DNA from: Opeltia flavorubescens
Taxonomy: Eukaryota > Ascomycota > Lecanoromycetes > Teloschistales > Teloschistaceae
Assembly (NCBI GenBank): GCA_000442125.1
Contig: KE546978.1
Location: 806,001-870,000, forward strand
Reading direction: 5' to 3'
Length of the DNA stretch: 64,000 bases
The translations under genes were made by a program, and so were the position numbers. Position 1 is the first letter of the stretch. The number at the start of each line of letters is the position of its first letter. Positions 48,531-58,382 of the stretch are shown here, piece after piece. The notes under the pieces were generated by a model. It made no database searches. It was not told the origin of the DNA and saw only the letters and a list, made by a program, of their open reading frames with translations.

Positions 48531-50096
48531 CTAGTCAGATTCACCCTCAAAATCAGAAACATCTGGATCTAACGAAAAAGTAAGCCTAGCGCAGTATTGA
48601 CAGAGGCTCGTACCTCGCTGTAGTTGGAATTCAAATCTTCCTTCAACCTGTGCTGCGATACTTTCTCGGATCGTAACCTGCTCCTCCTCAGTCAGATCGC
48701 AATCAACATCTGCCATCATAACGGCAAGTACGAGGCCTTTGTTGCCGGGCCCCAGACTGTGGATGAAATCTAAGATCCCGTTTGCTGTGAAACGGGACAG
48801 AGCGGCCATATCCAATCGCTTGAGTGAATTCAGTCGGGCCACATCTCTCCAGATGGCGTCTGTGACACCCCATCCACTTGTCCACCAACCCTCTAATTTC
48901 GGCAAACTTCGGGCCAAACGTCCGATAACCTCATCGGTAAAGTAATCGGAGATATCTTGCAGCCTAAGGTCCGTAAGGCTGTTGAGCTGGCAGAGTGATT
49001 CGACCAAAACCGGGACTCCATCCCCAGCCTCATCGGTATCACCTTGAAGCTGCAGTTCCTGCAGACTTGGCTGATTGGCTAATGCCTGATGGAAGTTCTG
49101 AGCGTCCGCCATGACGTACCCTTTGAGTTCGAGAGTGATGAGACGAATCTCGTTCTCCAATAGCACAGGTGTCAAGAGATGTTGCCCGCCCCTGATGTCC
49201 CTGATTGTGACCGATCGTAACTTCTTGCAACTTCTCAGCCATTCGACTGTTTCAAGAAAGATATCGTTATGGTCCTTCTTCAGATCCACAGCCCGATTGC
49301 TGCCATCCGTAAGTAGAAGGGTGGTGAGGTTTGTGCAGCCTGCCAGTAAGTTGAGTGACAGCATCGCAGTGTCATTCACGTGGCCGAGCTTGAGCTCTGT
49401 CAAAGAATCCCTATGGCAGCCGAGGGCTAGCAAGGATTCTGCCCCAAAAGTGATTTTGCTGAAGATTTCCAATGATTCCAAGGTCTGTGGAGTGATTTCG
49501 TTGAGGAAGTCGGCGAACTTTGCATCAGCTTCGGGATGATCCCAGCCCCATAGACTTAAGGTTTTGAATGCGTGACAGTTCTGACGGAGGAGTGGTCCAG
49601 CGCCAACGAGAGCTCCACCGTTCCACAAGTTGAGAAGCCGCAAACGCGGCAATCTTGGGATCCATCGCAACAAAGAGCTGTTCTCTAATTTACCCGATAG
49701 CTCTTCCAGCATTGGAGTGCTTGCAGTTATGACATCGCCCAGGGTGTTGGAAGTGCGGCTGGCATCTAATCGCATTACGTTTTTCCATCCAATAGTTTGG
49801 ACTTTGCACGCATCAAGCTCGCCATCAAAGAACATTCTGCTGACTCGGTCCTTGAACTTCGAATCGCCTAGAAGTTCTTCCAGGTCTCCTAGGTCCAGTG
49901 CCCGGATGTACCGGGCGTAAGGAAATAGGGTCTTGTCAGTAGCCGATAGGGTGATCATTTTCCATAGTTGTGCCCATCTGAAAATCATGTCTTCCTCCTG
50001 GCGTAACCTCGCTTTGTAGCTGGTCTTGGTACGATCTTGGGCAGAGACATCTAGATCACTACTTCCTCGGATTGTCACTGGTGAGACATTATGCAT
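48531..50096 (-). CDS. Leucine-rich-repeat protein of the fungal F-box/LRR type, no F-box seen
   Basis: A single exon encodes 521 aa. From about residue 60 on, leucine-rich repeats dominate: YARYIRALDLGDLEELLGD, RLRLLNLWNGGALVGAG, SLTELKLGHVNDTAMLS, LRSVTIRDIRGG, LTDLRLQDISDYF and SLKRLDMAALSRF. The C-terminus is acidic (PDVSDFEGESD). The arrangement matches a family of fungal F-box proteins, in which a Skp1-binding F-box (LPxE, about 40 residues) comes first. Here only about 45 residues precede the first conserved block (RQEEDMIFRWAQLWKMIT), and no F-box is visible in them or in an upstream frame I could join. It may therefore be an N-terminally shortened copy, a missed exon, or an LRR-only paralogue. 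Confidence 0.75.
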   Translation of the reverse strand: MHNVSPVTIRGSSDLDVSAQDRTKTSYKARLRQEEDMIFRWAQLWKMITLSATDKTLFPYARYIRALDLGDLEELLGDSKFKDRVSRMFFDGELDACKVQTIGWKNVMRLDASRTSNTLGDVITASTPMLEELSGKLENSSLLRWIPRLPRLRLLNLWNGGALVGAGPLLRQNCHAFKTLSLWGWDHPEADAKFADFLNEITPQTLESLEIFSKITFGAESLLALGCHRDSLTELKLGHVNDTAMLSLNLLAGCTNLTTLLLTDGSNRAVDLKKDHNDIFLETVEWLRSCKKLRSVTIRDIRGGQHLLTPVLLENEIRLITLELKGYVMADAQNFHQALANQPSLQELQLQGDTDEAGDGVPVLVESLCQLNSLTDLRLQDISDYFTDEVIGRLARSLPKLEGWWTSGWGVTDAIWRDVARLNSLKRLDMAALSRFTANGILDFIHSLGPGNKGLVLAVMMADVDCDLTEEEQVTIRESIAAQVEGRFEFQLQRGTSLCQYCARLTFSLDPDVSDFEGESD

Positions 50097-50646
50097 CCTG
50101 CTCACGGTTAACCTAGGTTCTCGAATTGACTAATGAATTCAAGGTACCGATATATATTGGTCAGTGCCGGAACGGCCAGTTGCTTCGCAGCCAATGCAGA
50201 GTGATATAGTGTATCGAAATCACGCTGTTGCCACAACTGAGAACATATCATATACAGTATATCGTCTGGTAAAGAGGCAGGCATTGTTGCTTTCAGATGA
50301 GGTACAAATACAGAACACAGCGGCTGCTCGTCCCGAGTATTTACTGAATAGCTGATATCCTCCCGAAAATGATGTCATTGAATTCGCGAAATTTGACGCG
50401 CTCGCGGTTCTCACCGCGCGTCCGAGAATTGTAACGAAGTAGTCCCCAATAAAGACAATCCTTTTGGCATTCAATGTATCTTGCGTTGCAATCACAACTG
50501 CTGGTGTATGACTCTATCTCATGCCGGGAAGTCGGTATGGGATGGAATTAGTAGAAGTGTCCATGAGCTTTGGTAAAAGGTGTCGCTCTTTCCCCTTCCA
50601 TCTCAAAACTATCTTCGAGTAATTTCATTTCCTTTGAGCAAGCAAC
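50097..50646. promoter_or_regulatory. Divergent upstream region of LRR gene and RAD9
   Basis: 550 bp between divergent starts. I searched it on the minus strand for a missing F-box exon and found none. It presumably contains both promoters. Confidence 0.4.
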
Positions 50647-52291
50647 ATGCATCATTTGAAATTTGCGATGAACCTGGATCGGGTCTCTCGGATCCATGAA
50701 GGAGTCCAGTGCCTTGCAAAGTTCAGTGATGTTGTATCTATCGAAGCTCGCAATAATCATGTACGCTCCTTGTATTTTGCAACAGCCTCTTCGTTGACAT
50801 GCATTCAAGCTTATCTTGACTGCTCTGAATTCTTCCAAATCTGCATACGCCTCATTTACCCTAGATAGGCGGGATTTTTTCGAAAATTACTCCTACAGCC
50901 AGGGGGGAAACATACATTCGAATGATGACCAAAATCGCTTCACTTGCCAGGTGTATAACAAAGTATGTCCTTGTGGGTTGTCGCTCAGGACATATCGTTA
51001 AGTCAAGCGCAGGCGCTTCTCTCTGTCTTCAAAGGTCGCTTAGGAGATGTCAGGGAGAAGGATACAGCTGTCGAGAGGTGCGAAGTCTCGATCCACGATC
51101 AGCCGGACGAGACGGAATGCCGCATGATAGTAAAGATGATCTGTAGGCATGGTACGCAGCATTCTTGAGGAGTGGCTCGACGTAGCGGCAGGCTGAACAT
51201 CGTTGTAGGTGTGACCAAGACCTACAAATTAACATACGAAGCTGCAAAAGTCGAGCACGCCCTGTTCAATCACCACGGGGCCAAGAATAAATGGCGAATC
51301 GGTGCAATCGTCTTGAGATCCTTCATGGACTACTTTGGAGCGAACACAGAGCTGCTTGATATCTGTGCCGAGGAGGGCCGGGCGACTTTCAAGAGCTATA
51401 CCGAGAAAATCGCAAATGGAACAGGTACGGAAACGAACTGAACAGCTGCGATTATAGACTGACATCGAGAAGAGATCCTCAAGCATCCTCTGGAAACCTC
51501 TATTGCGCTTGACACATTGGATTTTGATGAATTCACAGTGGAGGAGAAGATGCACATCATCATTAACGTGAAAGATTTCAAAGCTATTGTTCTTCATGCA
51601 GAGACACTTAAGACAAGCGTGCAAGCCCAATACTCATTCCCAACGAGACNACTTCAATTGGCTTACAGCGAGCATGGTATGCAGTGCGAATTCACTCTCA
51701 CGACGATTGGCGACCCCCGTGGTTTTTCAACAACATCAGCGCCGATCTCTACACGCAGTTCACCTGCTCTGCGATCGGAAAGTCGGCAACCACGTCCAGC
51801 ATCAACACAGGAGACACAAGCCAGCACAAATCAAGGGAACGACACAGAGATTGTGGCGATGCCTCCACCATCCCAGCCTGCGTCTCGCAGCTTTCAACAA
51901 TTCCCTCCATCTGGAATGAGTGGTAGCACCTCACGAAAAGGTCCATTGAGCCAGAAGCTTTCAGAACCATCTCCTCCACCACCAAAAGCGAGCCTGGATC
52001 CAGAAAGCCTATTCCTCCCAGCTGACGATGATGCGCAGTGGGACGAGGCGAACTATGAAGAAGAAGAGGAAGAAACCCTAAGATGGGACGCGAGTGCTAA
52101 CAATGTAAGCGTGCTTTAAGTAATGTATTGGCCGATTCATCGCTTACATTCTCGAGGAGTCGTCACGATCCCACAAGGCGCATCGCAGCTCAAACGGGTC
52201 ACGTTATCAACCTGCACCAGCATGGCCAGAACAAATAGATCAGCGTATAGCCCCAACTCAACGCCTGGCCGATGTCGAAGTACGGCCATGA
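50647..52291 (+). CDS. rad9: RAD9, 9-1-1 DNA-damage checkpoint clamp subunit
   Basis: Six exons (50647-50760, 50810-50962, 51013-51151, 51209-51424, 51473-52104, 52157-52291) give 462 aa. The PCNA-like region (about 1-270) has VQCLAKFSDVVSIEAR, LTALNSSKSAYASFTLD, RFTCQVYNKALLSVFKGRL, DQPDETECRMIVKMICRHG, NKWRIGAIVLRSFMDYFG, RATFKSYTEKIANGTEIL and HGMQCEFTLTTIGDPRG. A disordered Ser/Pro/Gln-rich tail follows, with acidic EEEEEETLRWD and the terminal APTQRLADV, the family's C-terminal motif. RAD9 joins Rad1 and Hus1 in the ring that recruits TopBP1/Rad4 and activates ATR/Mec1 signalling. One base (51650) is unresolved within PTR-x-LQ, where family members have Pro. The first exon may be preceded by a short unseen exon. 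Confidence 0.94.
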
Positions 52292-52461
52292 TTTCTTCGA
52301 GACATCTCAGGGCAGGCTAACCTTCACGCAGGCGCAGGTCGAGCCGTTATTTCCTGATTGATACGATTTCAAAATGAATTCGTTCTTGCCTGTTGGGCTA
52401 TTGTTCTCCTGGTGAAGATGAAGAAACATCTTGCAGCGCTGTTCCGGGTTCGTTGTTTGCT

Positions 52462-53562
52462 TCAGGTAATTTTGACGTCCAGATCTTGCTCTGAGTCTTG
52501 CTGGTGCTGATTATTTGCATCCATAATCCAGATGAACGAAGTTGCGCAGCCAGCAGCAATGCCAGCCACCTTTGAGATCCTGCCAAATCTCTGTGGGTCT
52601 ATTTCATTCCACAATCCTTTCACATCGCCTTGGAAATCAACTCCTGGTCCGCAATTCCCATGCTCTCCCCAACCCCGGGCCGCTACAGTGCCGCGTTCTG
52701 TCATTGTGAGAATGTGCTCACTGCCGGCAGCGACCCGTACAAGCGCCCCGGGTTGGCGTTCTGGACCGGTTTGGCCGTGATCGTTCCGTCCCCAAGCAAT
52801 CAAATCGCCGGATTCTGTGATCACGAAGATACTACCCCAGCTTACCCCAAAATCTTTCCATTCTGGTATCGCAGCAGGCGCACCTGATCTGATGCCGTAT
52901 TTGTCTGTGCCTAAAACAATATGGTGCCCATCTTGGGGATTTCCTACGAGGAAGGAGAATTCTCTACCACACATAGCTCGTGCGACTTTGAAAGTCACTG
53001 TGTGTATTTTGTGTGGCTTCCAAACAACTCTTGCTGGTTCTCCTAGCTGGCCTTTGCGCCCATTGCCCCATCCATATATGTCTCCATTAGATAGAATTGC
53101 TACGGTATGAGACATTCCGCTTGATAGGTCGACTATCTGCTCATCATGTGGCCAAAACCTCTCCAGCTTTTCATAGCAGCTAGCTACCTCTTTGCCTAGA
53201 CCCAATTCCCCTTTCGGACCTGAGCCACATGCATACACCTCGTCATCGACAGTAACAATGATCGACGCTTCCCACAATGCAGAGCATAGCTTGACCTTTG
53301 ATCCTCCAAAGTCATCGCTAGAGACTCGGTCGAACATGGGAATTGACTTCCTTGAGATTGAATCAACAAGCGAGCCGGATGCGTATAGCTCCCCAGATTC
53401 GAGCAGGACCAATGTATGGCTACCGCCACCTTTGACTGTACGAATGCGCGAAGGCCATTGTTCCTCTTCCATGAGCTTGCATGGTTGAGGTATACATGTG
53501 TCTTTCGTATCACCAATGCCCAGCTGCCCACAGCCATTGGATCCAAAGGCATAGAGCGTCAT
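52462..53562 (-). CDS. RCC1-repeat protein, ATS1-like
   Basis: A single exon encodes 366 aa starting MTLYAFGSNGCGQLGIGD. RCC1 blades recur as SHTLVLLESGELYASGS, VYACGSGPKGELGLG, SHTVAILSNGDIYGWGNGR, GDLIAWGRNDHGQTGP and SEHILTMTERGTVAARGWG. Length, start and spacing match yeast Ats1, which associates with Kti11/Dph3 and is tied to diphthamide synthesis, Elongator-dependent tRNA modification and tubulin genetics. It is not the chromatin Ran-GEF RCC1, which is longer and has a nuclear N-terminal tail. It is head-to-head with the RPS16 gene (175 bp), a neighbour that also serves translation. Confidence 0.88.
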   Translation of the reverse strand: MTLYAFGSNGCGQLGIGDTKDTCIPQPCKLMEEEQWPSRIRTVKGGGSHTLVLLESGELYASGSLVDSISRKSIPMFDRVSSDDFGGSKVKLCSALWEASIIVTVDDEVYACGSGPKGELGLGKEVASCYEKLERFWPHDEQIVDLSSGMSHTVAILSNGDIYGWGNGRKGQLGEPARVVWKPHKIHTVTFKVARAMCGREFSFLVGNPQDGHHIVLGTDKYGIRSGAPAAIPEWKDFGVSWGSIFVITESGDLIAWGRNDHGQTGPERQPGALVRVAAGSEHILTMTERGTVAARGWGEHGNCGPGVDFQGDVKGLWNEIDPQRFGRISKVAGIAAGCATSFIWIMDANNQHQQDSEQDLDVKIT

Positions 53563-53737
53563 GTCTGTTAAAAAGCTCCATCAGATAGTGCAGCAGGATG
53601 TACGTAGTGCTTTCAGTTCCCAAAAAGGCAATCGTTGAATAAGCGAGAACTAGCGGCATCCTCCACACACGCTAAACTTTCTGGTCTACCGGTGCTTCAA
53701 CATCGACTTCGAGCAAACGTTGTCATACGAATCCATC
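53563..53737. promoter_or_regulatory. Compact bidirectional promoter, ATS1 / RPS16
   Basis: Only 175 bp separate the divergent start codons. One side is a ribosomal protein gene expected to be very highly expressed, so the ATS1-like gene probably shares open promoter chromatin. Confidence 0.45.
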
Positions 53738-54337
53738 ATGTCTTCGGCCCAGAGTGTGCAGTGCTTCGGCAAGAAAAAGACTGGTATGCTTGATGACCAC
53801 CGAGTGAGACATGCGCATTGCTAACATGATCCAAGCAACGGCTGTCGCACACTGCAAAGTAAGCCCGAACCCTCTTCAACCTTTCGCCATTCAAACTAGA
53901 GATAGCTAACAACCATTCAGCAAGGCAAAGGTCTCATCAAAGTCAACGGCAAGCCTCTTTCCCTCACTCAACCCGAAATCCTCCGCTTCAAGGTACCTGC
54001 CCAGCGAGCTCCGATTCCTCCCCTGCTCGCCATTGACAAACATTAGGTCTACGAACCTCTCCTCATCGTCGGCCTTGACAAATTCGCCGGCGTCGACATC
54101 CGCGTGCGCGTTTCCGGCGGTGGTCACACTTCTCAGATCTACGCCATCCGCCAAGCGATTGCCAAATCGATAGTGGCATATTACCAGAAATATGTCGACG
54201 AGTACGCGAAGAACCAATTGAAGCAGGCGCTTGTGCAGTATGACCGGACGTTGTTGGTGGCGGATAACCGGAGATGTGAACCGAAGAAGTTTGGAGGTCC
54301 AGGTGCGAGGGCGAGATACCAGAAATCGTATCGTTGA
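53738..54337 (+). CDS. rps16: 40S ribosomal protein uS9 (RPS16)
   Basis: Four exons (53738-53783, 53836-53858, 53921-53992, 54047-54337) give 143 aa, the usual eukaryotic length. The protein starts [19 protein letters not shown] and continues [54 protein letters not shown] and [18 protein letters not shown], ending KSYR. The conserved C-terminal Arg, which reaches the P-site tRNA, is present. Exon 2 is just 23 nt long, and three introns crowd the first 150 codon-equivalents, as is common in fungal ribosomal protein genes. Confidence 0.98.
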
Positions 54338-54813
54338 GGTGGTGGCACAATGGTGGGGAATGGTTGTTTGGTGCGAAGGGGATCTGTAGAGGAAGGAAGA
54401 AATCTACCGAAGTGTTCAATTCAGCTGTGCATGTGCTTGCGAAGAAAATACAGTGGTGTCGTCAAGTTGACCGTGTATAGATTTCTTTGGTCAACCATTC
54501 TTCCCTCCAAGATCCTGGCCATCGCTCCTCTATGATGACAAGTGAGACAAATAATGCTCACTAAAGTGGCTGGTTGAATTCTTCTGCTTGTGATCCCGAA
54601 GCAGAATGTTGGCACCGTCGGATACTATGGTTTTGGGAGGTTTCTGCTACGGACACAGGCAAGGCATGCGGCAAAAGTCTTTGATCTCTGATCTCCATGT
54701 ATCGATGCATTTCCGCCAAACGTAAAGCTCCGTTGGCCAATACCACATTCCTGTCTGAATGCATCGCACATCCTCCCTCCGTCATTTCCCACTCCCTCCC
54801 TATTCCGTACCCT
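54338..54813. other. Convergent 3' flanks of RPS16 and the MscL gene
   Basis: About 475 bp between converging stops. The right-hand part is C/T-rich on the plus strand, continuing the G-rich 3' end of the MscL coding strand. No gene was seen. Confidence 0.4.
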
Positions 54814-55611
54814 TCAACCATCCCTCCCATCCTGCCAACTCGTACAATTGACACAACGCTTAGCCTACCATTCCCAAATCAATACATAGATTTTCTCAAT
54901 GCTCGGGAGCGGTTCACATACCTTCTCGCTGATCCTTTTCCGACAGTACTTGCACTTGACCTGCTTCTTGATGATGGAATCATTCGCCGCCCAGCCGTAC
55001 GCGCGCGCCGTACCGAAAAGCACGAGGGCGATGACGAGAAAGCGGATCATTTTGTCGAGGAAGGATCTAGGCGATAGGTGTGCATTGTTAAATCATTGCC
55101 CAATGAAATAACCTCCTCCTCCTCAGCGCAGCAAAGGAACCTTCTCATCGTAGCAAATCCATATCATCCTCACGATAAAAGAATTCAACGCAAAACTCAC
55201 CCATAAGCCATCACCACCGCCCCATCCTCCAACGCCTGCTTCAGCGTATTATACCCCTTCTCGTCATACTCCGGTCCCTTCCTCAACACAGCAAACTTCT
55301 CCCCGATATTCCTGTTGAAGAATGGAAGGAGAGAGATCGGCGGCAAAATAATGTCTGAAACGAAGGAGGAAACGACGGTTGTGAAGGCGGCTGCAAGACT
55401 ATTTCATAACATGATCAAATCTTAGAAAGGGGATCATCAATGGGAGGGGGGAATCTCTAGATGTGGAAAAATACATTAAGCCTACGGCTACTTCAAGTAC
55501 ATTGTCGCGGAGAGCAAAATCTGAAAAGGAGTCCCAGGCAGATTGGGTGCGTTCTTTGAAGGTGGAGGTTGAAGGGAGGAGGGATTCTTGGGCGTCGGAG
55601 AGGCGAGGCAT
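54814..55611 (-). CDS. Large-conductance mechanosensitive channel (MscL) with C-terminal zinc ribbon
   Basis: Four exons (55611-55475, 55398-55201, 55066-54922, 54864-54814) give 176 aa. The MscL core is clear: FSDFALRDNVLEVAVGLILA forms the N-terminal helix and pore-lining TM1, with AAFTTVVSSFVSDIILPPIS after it. A periplasmic-type loop follows (YDEKGYNTLKQALEDGAVV). TM2 is FLDKMIRFLVIALVLFG. The tail has four cysteines, Cys150/Cys153 and Cys164/Cys167 (CKYC and CVNC), in a treble-clef-like ribbon ending SWQDGRDG. The second half of the ribbon sits on its own 51-nt exon. MscL opens under membrane tension to release solutes. Its occurrence in fungi is patchy, and bacterial forms with a CPYC...CPHC tail exist, so ancient transfer is plausible. 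Its membrane in this fungus is unknown. Confidence 0.93.
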
Positions 55612-57249
55612 TGATTGAGTTCGTTGATTTATTATCACTTTGAAGATCTACTCAATGAATTATGAAGTATTTACTTGAGTAAGGTATGTCTCGAACACAC
55701 TCTGACATTTCACGCGTTCTTGACATGACGATGTGGCTGTGCTAGGCAACAGGTGACGGGGGAGAGGATCTTGTTTCAGCAAGACGTTTGATCTACGCGG
55801 ACCCTGTTAAGATCACGTGATATCGGATGCCTATGTAAGGACAGGAGGAGATAGCACGATCTGATTAAACACATGTCTCGAAATCTGTCTTCGGAAAGGG
55901 AACTTCACAAAGACTTCAGATGTTGCTGACAGCCATGATGAAGAATATTGGATTCCCAACGTAGTGTGACGGCAGTGTCATTGTTGTAGCTGCCGCGCAA
56001 GACTCCCGTCAGTCAGTATGGCCACAGCTATCAATGGCTTGGTCGCCGTATCAAGTTCTACATTGCCAGAAAAACATCCAGAAAAAGCGAGCGACGTCCA
56101 TTGAAAGCAACAATCATCTCTTTATTCCTACCACCACAGGGGAGCGTACCAGCATCGCGTTTCAGCGACTGGCATGATTTAGAACAACCTTCGGTGATCC
56201 TCATGATCTGCAAGAAGCTCAGTTTCTTTATGAATCAATCGAAAAGTCCCGAACATTCGAGGTATCTGGCAAGCGCGAACAATCGAAAGCGGTGATGGAA
56301 ATCTTTCGATCAAGATTCAAGAAATTATGTCGCACAGCGACAAGGAAAATGATACGTGAGAACGCGCGAAAAGGTGGAAGTTCAGAGTCAAAAGGCAATC
56401 CTTGCCTTCCAGCCTATCGGAAAGGATATCCACACCGCTCTCAACACGATCTTCCAGTATATGAAATCTCGGCTTTGGGTCCCATCGAATAACGTCCCGT
56501 ACGCTGAAAGCGAATGCTGAAGTCGCTGCTTCATTAAAAGATCTTACTTACGATACGTCCTCCTCATGACCCGCATCAGCGGTCTAGTCTCTGTCGATTG
56601 TCTGTCTTCACTGTGGCTTTGTGTATGGCTACGGGGAACTCAAGAACGCTATCTTCGGCGAGCTTCTGGAGCTTGAGATCGCTGTTAACGGAGCAAAGAT
56701 CCCCGCTTTCGACAATGCGGTATGGTCGGCGTTTTGGTTCAAGAGCAACTTGGATTATCAAGGGGAACAACTCTGGAGGTTAAGTTGCCAGGGCAGTGCA
56801 TGTCGAAGTTAGGAAGGAACGATTGTGGTTGAAGTGTCTTGAGACGGACACATGTCAAAATGGCAAGATCCTACATATTGGTGCATCATGCAGTATTAAA
56901 GTGAATGAAATCAACGTTTACAATTGATTAGCTAGCATCATTAGCTTTGCTGCATCATTATCATCAACATTGCAACTTAGCTTTGCTTGTTGACCGACAC
57001 TTTGGGGATATATCTTCCAGAGCTTGAGCACTGGAGCGCCGAAGCATCGCTTTCGTCAACACTCTGCATGCACACAGCAATTGGATCAAAAGTGGAGCTT
57101 TCCTGAACGACTTCAAGTGAGTGTTATTGCTTCGTATGAAAAGTACTGGCTTGCCTCGAGATAGCTGTTTTGATAATAGGCTAAACATGGAGGACAGACC
57201 CCAGTCGGAGCACTTTTGCCGTGTATTTGGGTGATTAAGTGCTTTCACA
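55612..57249. other. Orphan-rich intergenic stretch
   Basis: 1.64 kb between the MscL gene and the Pro-rich gene. It holds the interrupted candidate reading frame listed separately (56018-56520) and a further short open frame at about 56600-56812 (GELKNAIFGELLELEIAV, KIPAFDNAVWSAFWF) that looks protein-like but has no recognised family. No repeat or mobile element was recognised. Confidence 0.4.
56018..56520 (+). pseudogene. Probable interrupted coding remnant, family unknown
   Basis: Protein-like sequence is spread over more than one frame. An ATG at 56018 opens MATAINGLVAVSSSTLPEKH. About 56193-56372 reads GDPHDLQEAQFLYESIEK and KAVMEIFRSRFKKLCRTA. About 56374-56520 reads VEVQSQKAILAFQPIGKDI, then HTALNTIFQYMKS, and stops. 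The helical, charged character runs smoothly across the frame change, which suggests one ancestral gene that is now disrupted, or an assembly error. I found no intron that joins the last two parts. I do not recognise the protein. Its position in a stretch without conserved genes fits a decaying accessory gene. Confidence 0.35.
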
Positions 57250-57948
57250 ATGCCGGGAAGATTGTTCCTCGTCACATTGCCGGAATGGAAGGAAGATAAG
57301 GAGGAGTATCTTCAGCCAGGAGAAGCCGAAAAACTAGCTGAGCCAAACACAAAATCACGAAAATGGTTCATCAAACAACTGTTTCACAATAAGAAGAAAA
57401 AAGACTTGGAGGAGATGAAAGCAAGAGCGGAGGCCTTGGTAACACATCCACGCGTTGAAGGGTTGGTCCATCTCGCAATCAAAGCCAAGATTTTGCAAGA
57501 TGAAAGGCGATATGCATGGGCAGGCATCAACATCCCTCCGACGGCCACCTACCGAGAATTTGCTGGTTACGCACTCAAAGAACTTCGCAGACAGAATCTC
57601 CATCCCAGCCGCATAGCGAAGAGTTTTCTGGTCAAGGGTCTTGTTGTAGAATGGGGAACCAAGGACAGCAGAGGCAGATCATTACCTCGGTTCTTAGATG
57701 AAGACAATTTCCAAGGAAGTCTGATGATGTATATGGGCGGATACAAACCCAAGGACAGACCAGCGGAAGTGGAGGTTATTGTTGAAATGAACCCCCAGCC
57801 CACACCTCCCGCACCGACTCCGCAGATGCCTCCATTAACATTCCAACCCACACCTACTGCACCGACTCTGAAGCTATCTCAAACGGTATCCCAGCCCACA
57901 CCTACCTCGCCGACTCCGGTACCGAGACCACGTCCACGTACAACGTGA
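57250..57948 (+). CDS. Orphan protein with basic helical body and Pro/Thr repeat tail (232 aa)
   Basis: An open frame of 232 aa starts MPGRLFLVTLPEWKEDKEEY. Residues ~40-180 are mixed helix and strand with many Lys, Arg and Glu (KKKKDLEEMKARAEALVTH, YREFAGYALKELRRQNLHP, LVVEWGTKDSRGRSLPRFLD). The last 50 residues are three copies of a 16-residue unit beginning QPTP, encoded by a 48-bp tandem repeat at 57796-57945. No signal peptide, membrane segment or known domain was found. It may be a lineage-specific gene, and its function is unknown. The first Met of the frame was taken as start. Confidence 0.55.
   Translation: MPGRLFLVTLPEWKEDKEEYLQPGEAEKLAEPNTKSRKWFIKQLFHNKKKKDLEEMKARAEALVTHPRVEGLVHLAIKAKILQDERRYAWAGINIPPTATYREFAGYALKELRRQNLHPSRIAKSFLVKGLVVEWGTKDSRGRSLPRFLDEDNFQGSLMMYMGGYKPKDRPAEVEVIVEMNPQPTPPAPTPQMPPLTFQPTPTAPTLKLSQTVSQPTPTSPTPVPRPRPRTT
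57796..57945 (+). repeat. 48-bp coding minisatellite, three copies
   Basis: Copies start at 57796, 57844 and 57892, each opening with CAR/CAA-CCC-ACA-CCT and carrying an ACCGACTC-like core (gccgactc in copy 3) about 15 bp on. The period is exactly 48 bp, so the frame is kept and each copy adds 16 residues of QPTPxxPT type. Divergence between copies is moderate, so it is not a very recent expansion. Confidence 0.75.
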
Positions 57949-58382
57949 CGATATCGTGGCACCTGCTCTGAACGGTTTTGGTTGATGGTTGGATGGTGGT
58001 CGGGGAGAAGCAGATGGTCATGTCGTCACACAGCTGGTCCATTGAAAAGGATCATCATTTCGATCCAGGGCTGGTTCATTGAAGCAGATAGTACACAGTC
58101 ACTCTGCAACATGATATGATAGTCAATGAAATCCAGAAGATTGGGACTAAACTCTTTTTCGATGACGGCATTTTCCGTGAGTTGCGCCGTTGGTTCCGAT
58201 GCGGCCCTGATCACCCCAAACATCCCACCTGTCCACATGCCATGCCATACCTGCCAAGTATATTTCTCATACCCGCCGTGCCCTGACGATTCCTGGACAT
58301 GTCATCCTGCAAGACTCTCCGGCAGATGCTGTGCAGGGAAATCATCTCCAACCGTCATAGATCTCAACCCCCATGAAACAGC
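57949..58382. other. Intergenic upstream of the TDT transporter
   Basis: 433 bp. It includes the likely promoter and leader of the transporter gene. A short repeated phrase (ctggtccattgaa / ctggttcattgaa near 58030-58080) was noticed but is too small to interpret. Confidence 0.35.
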
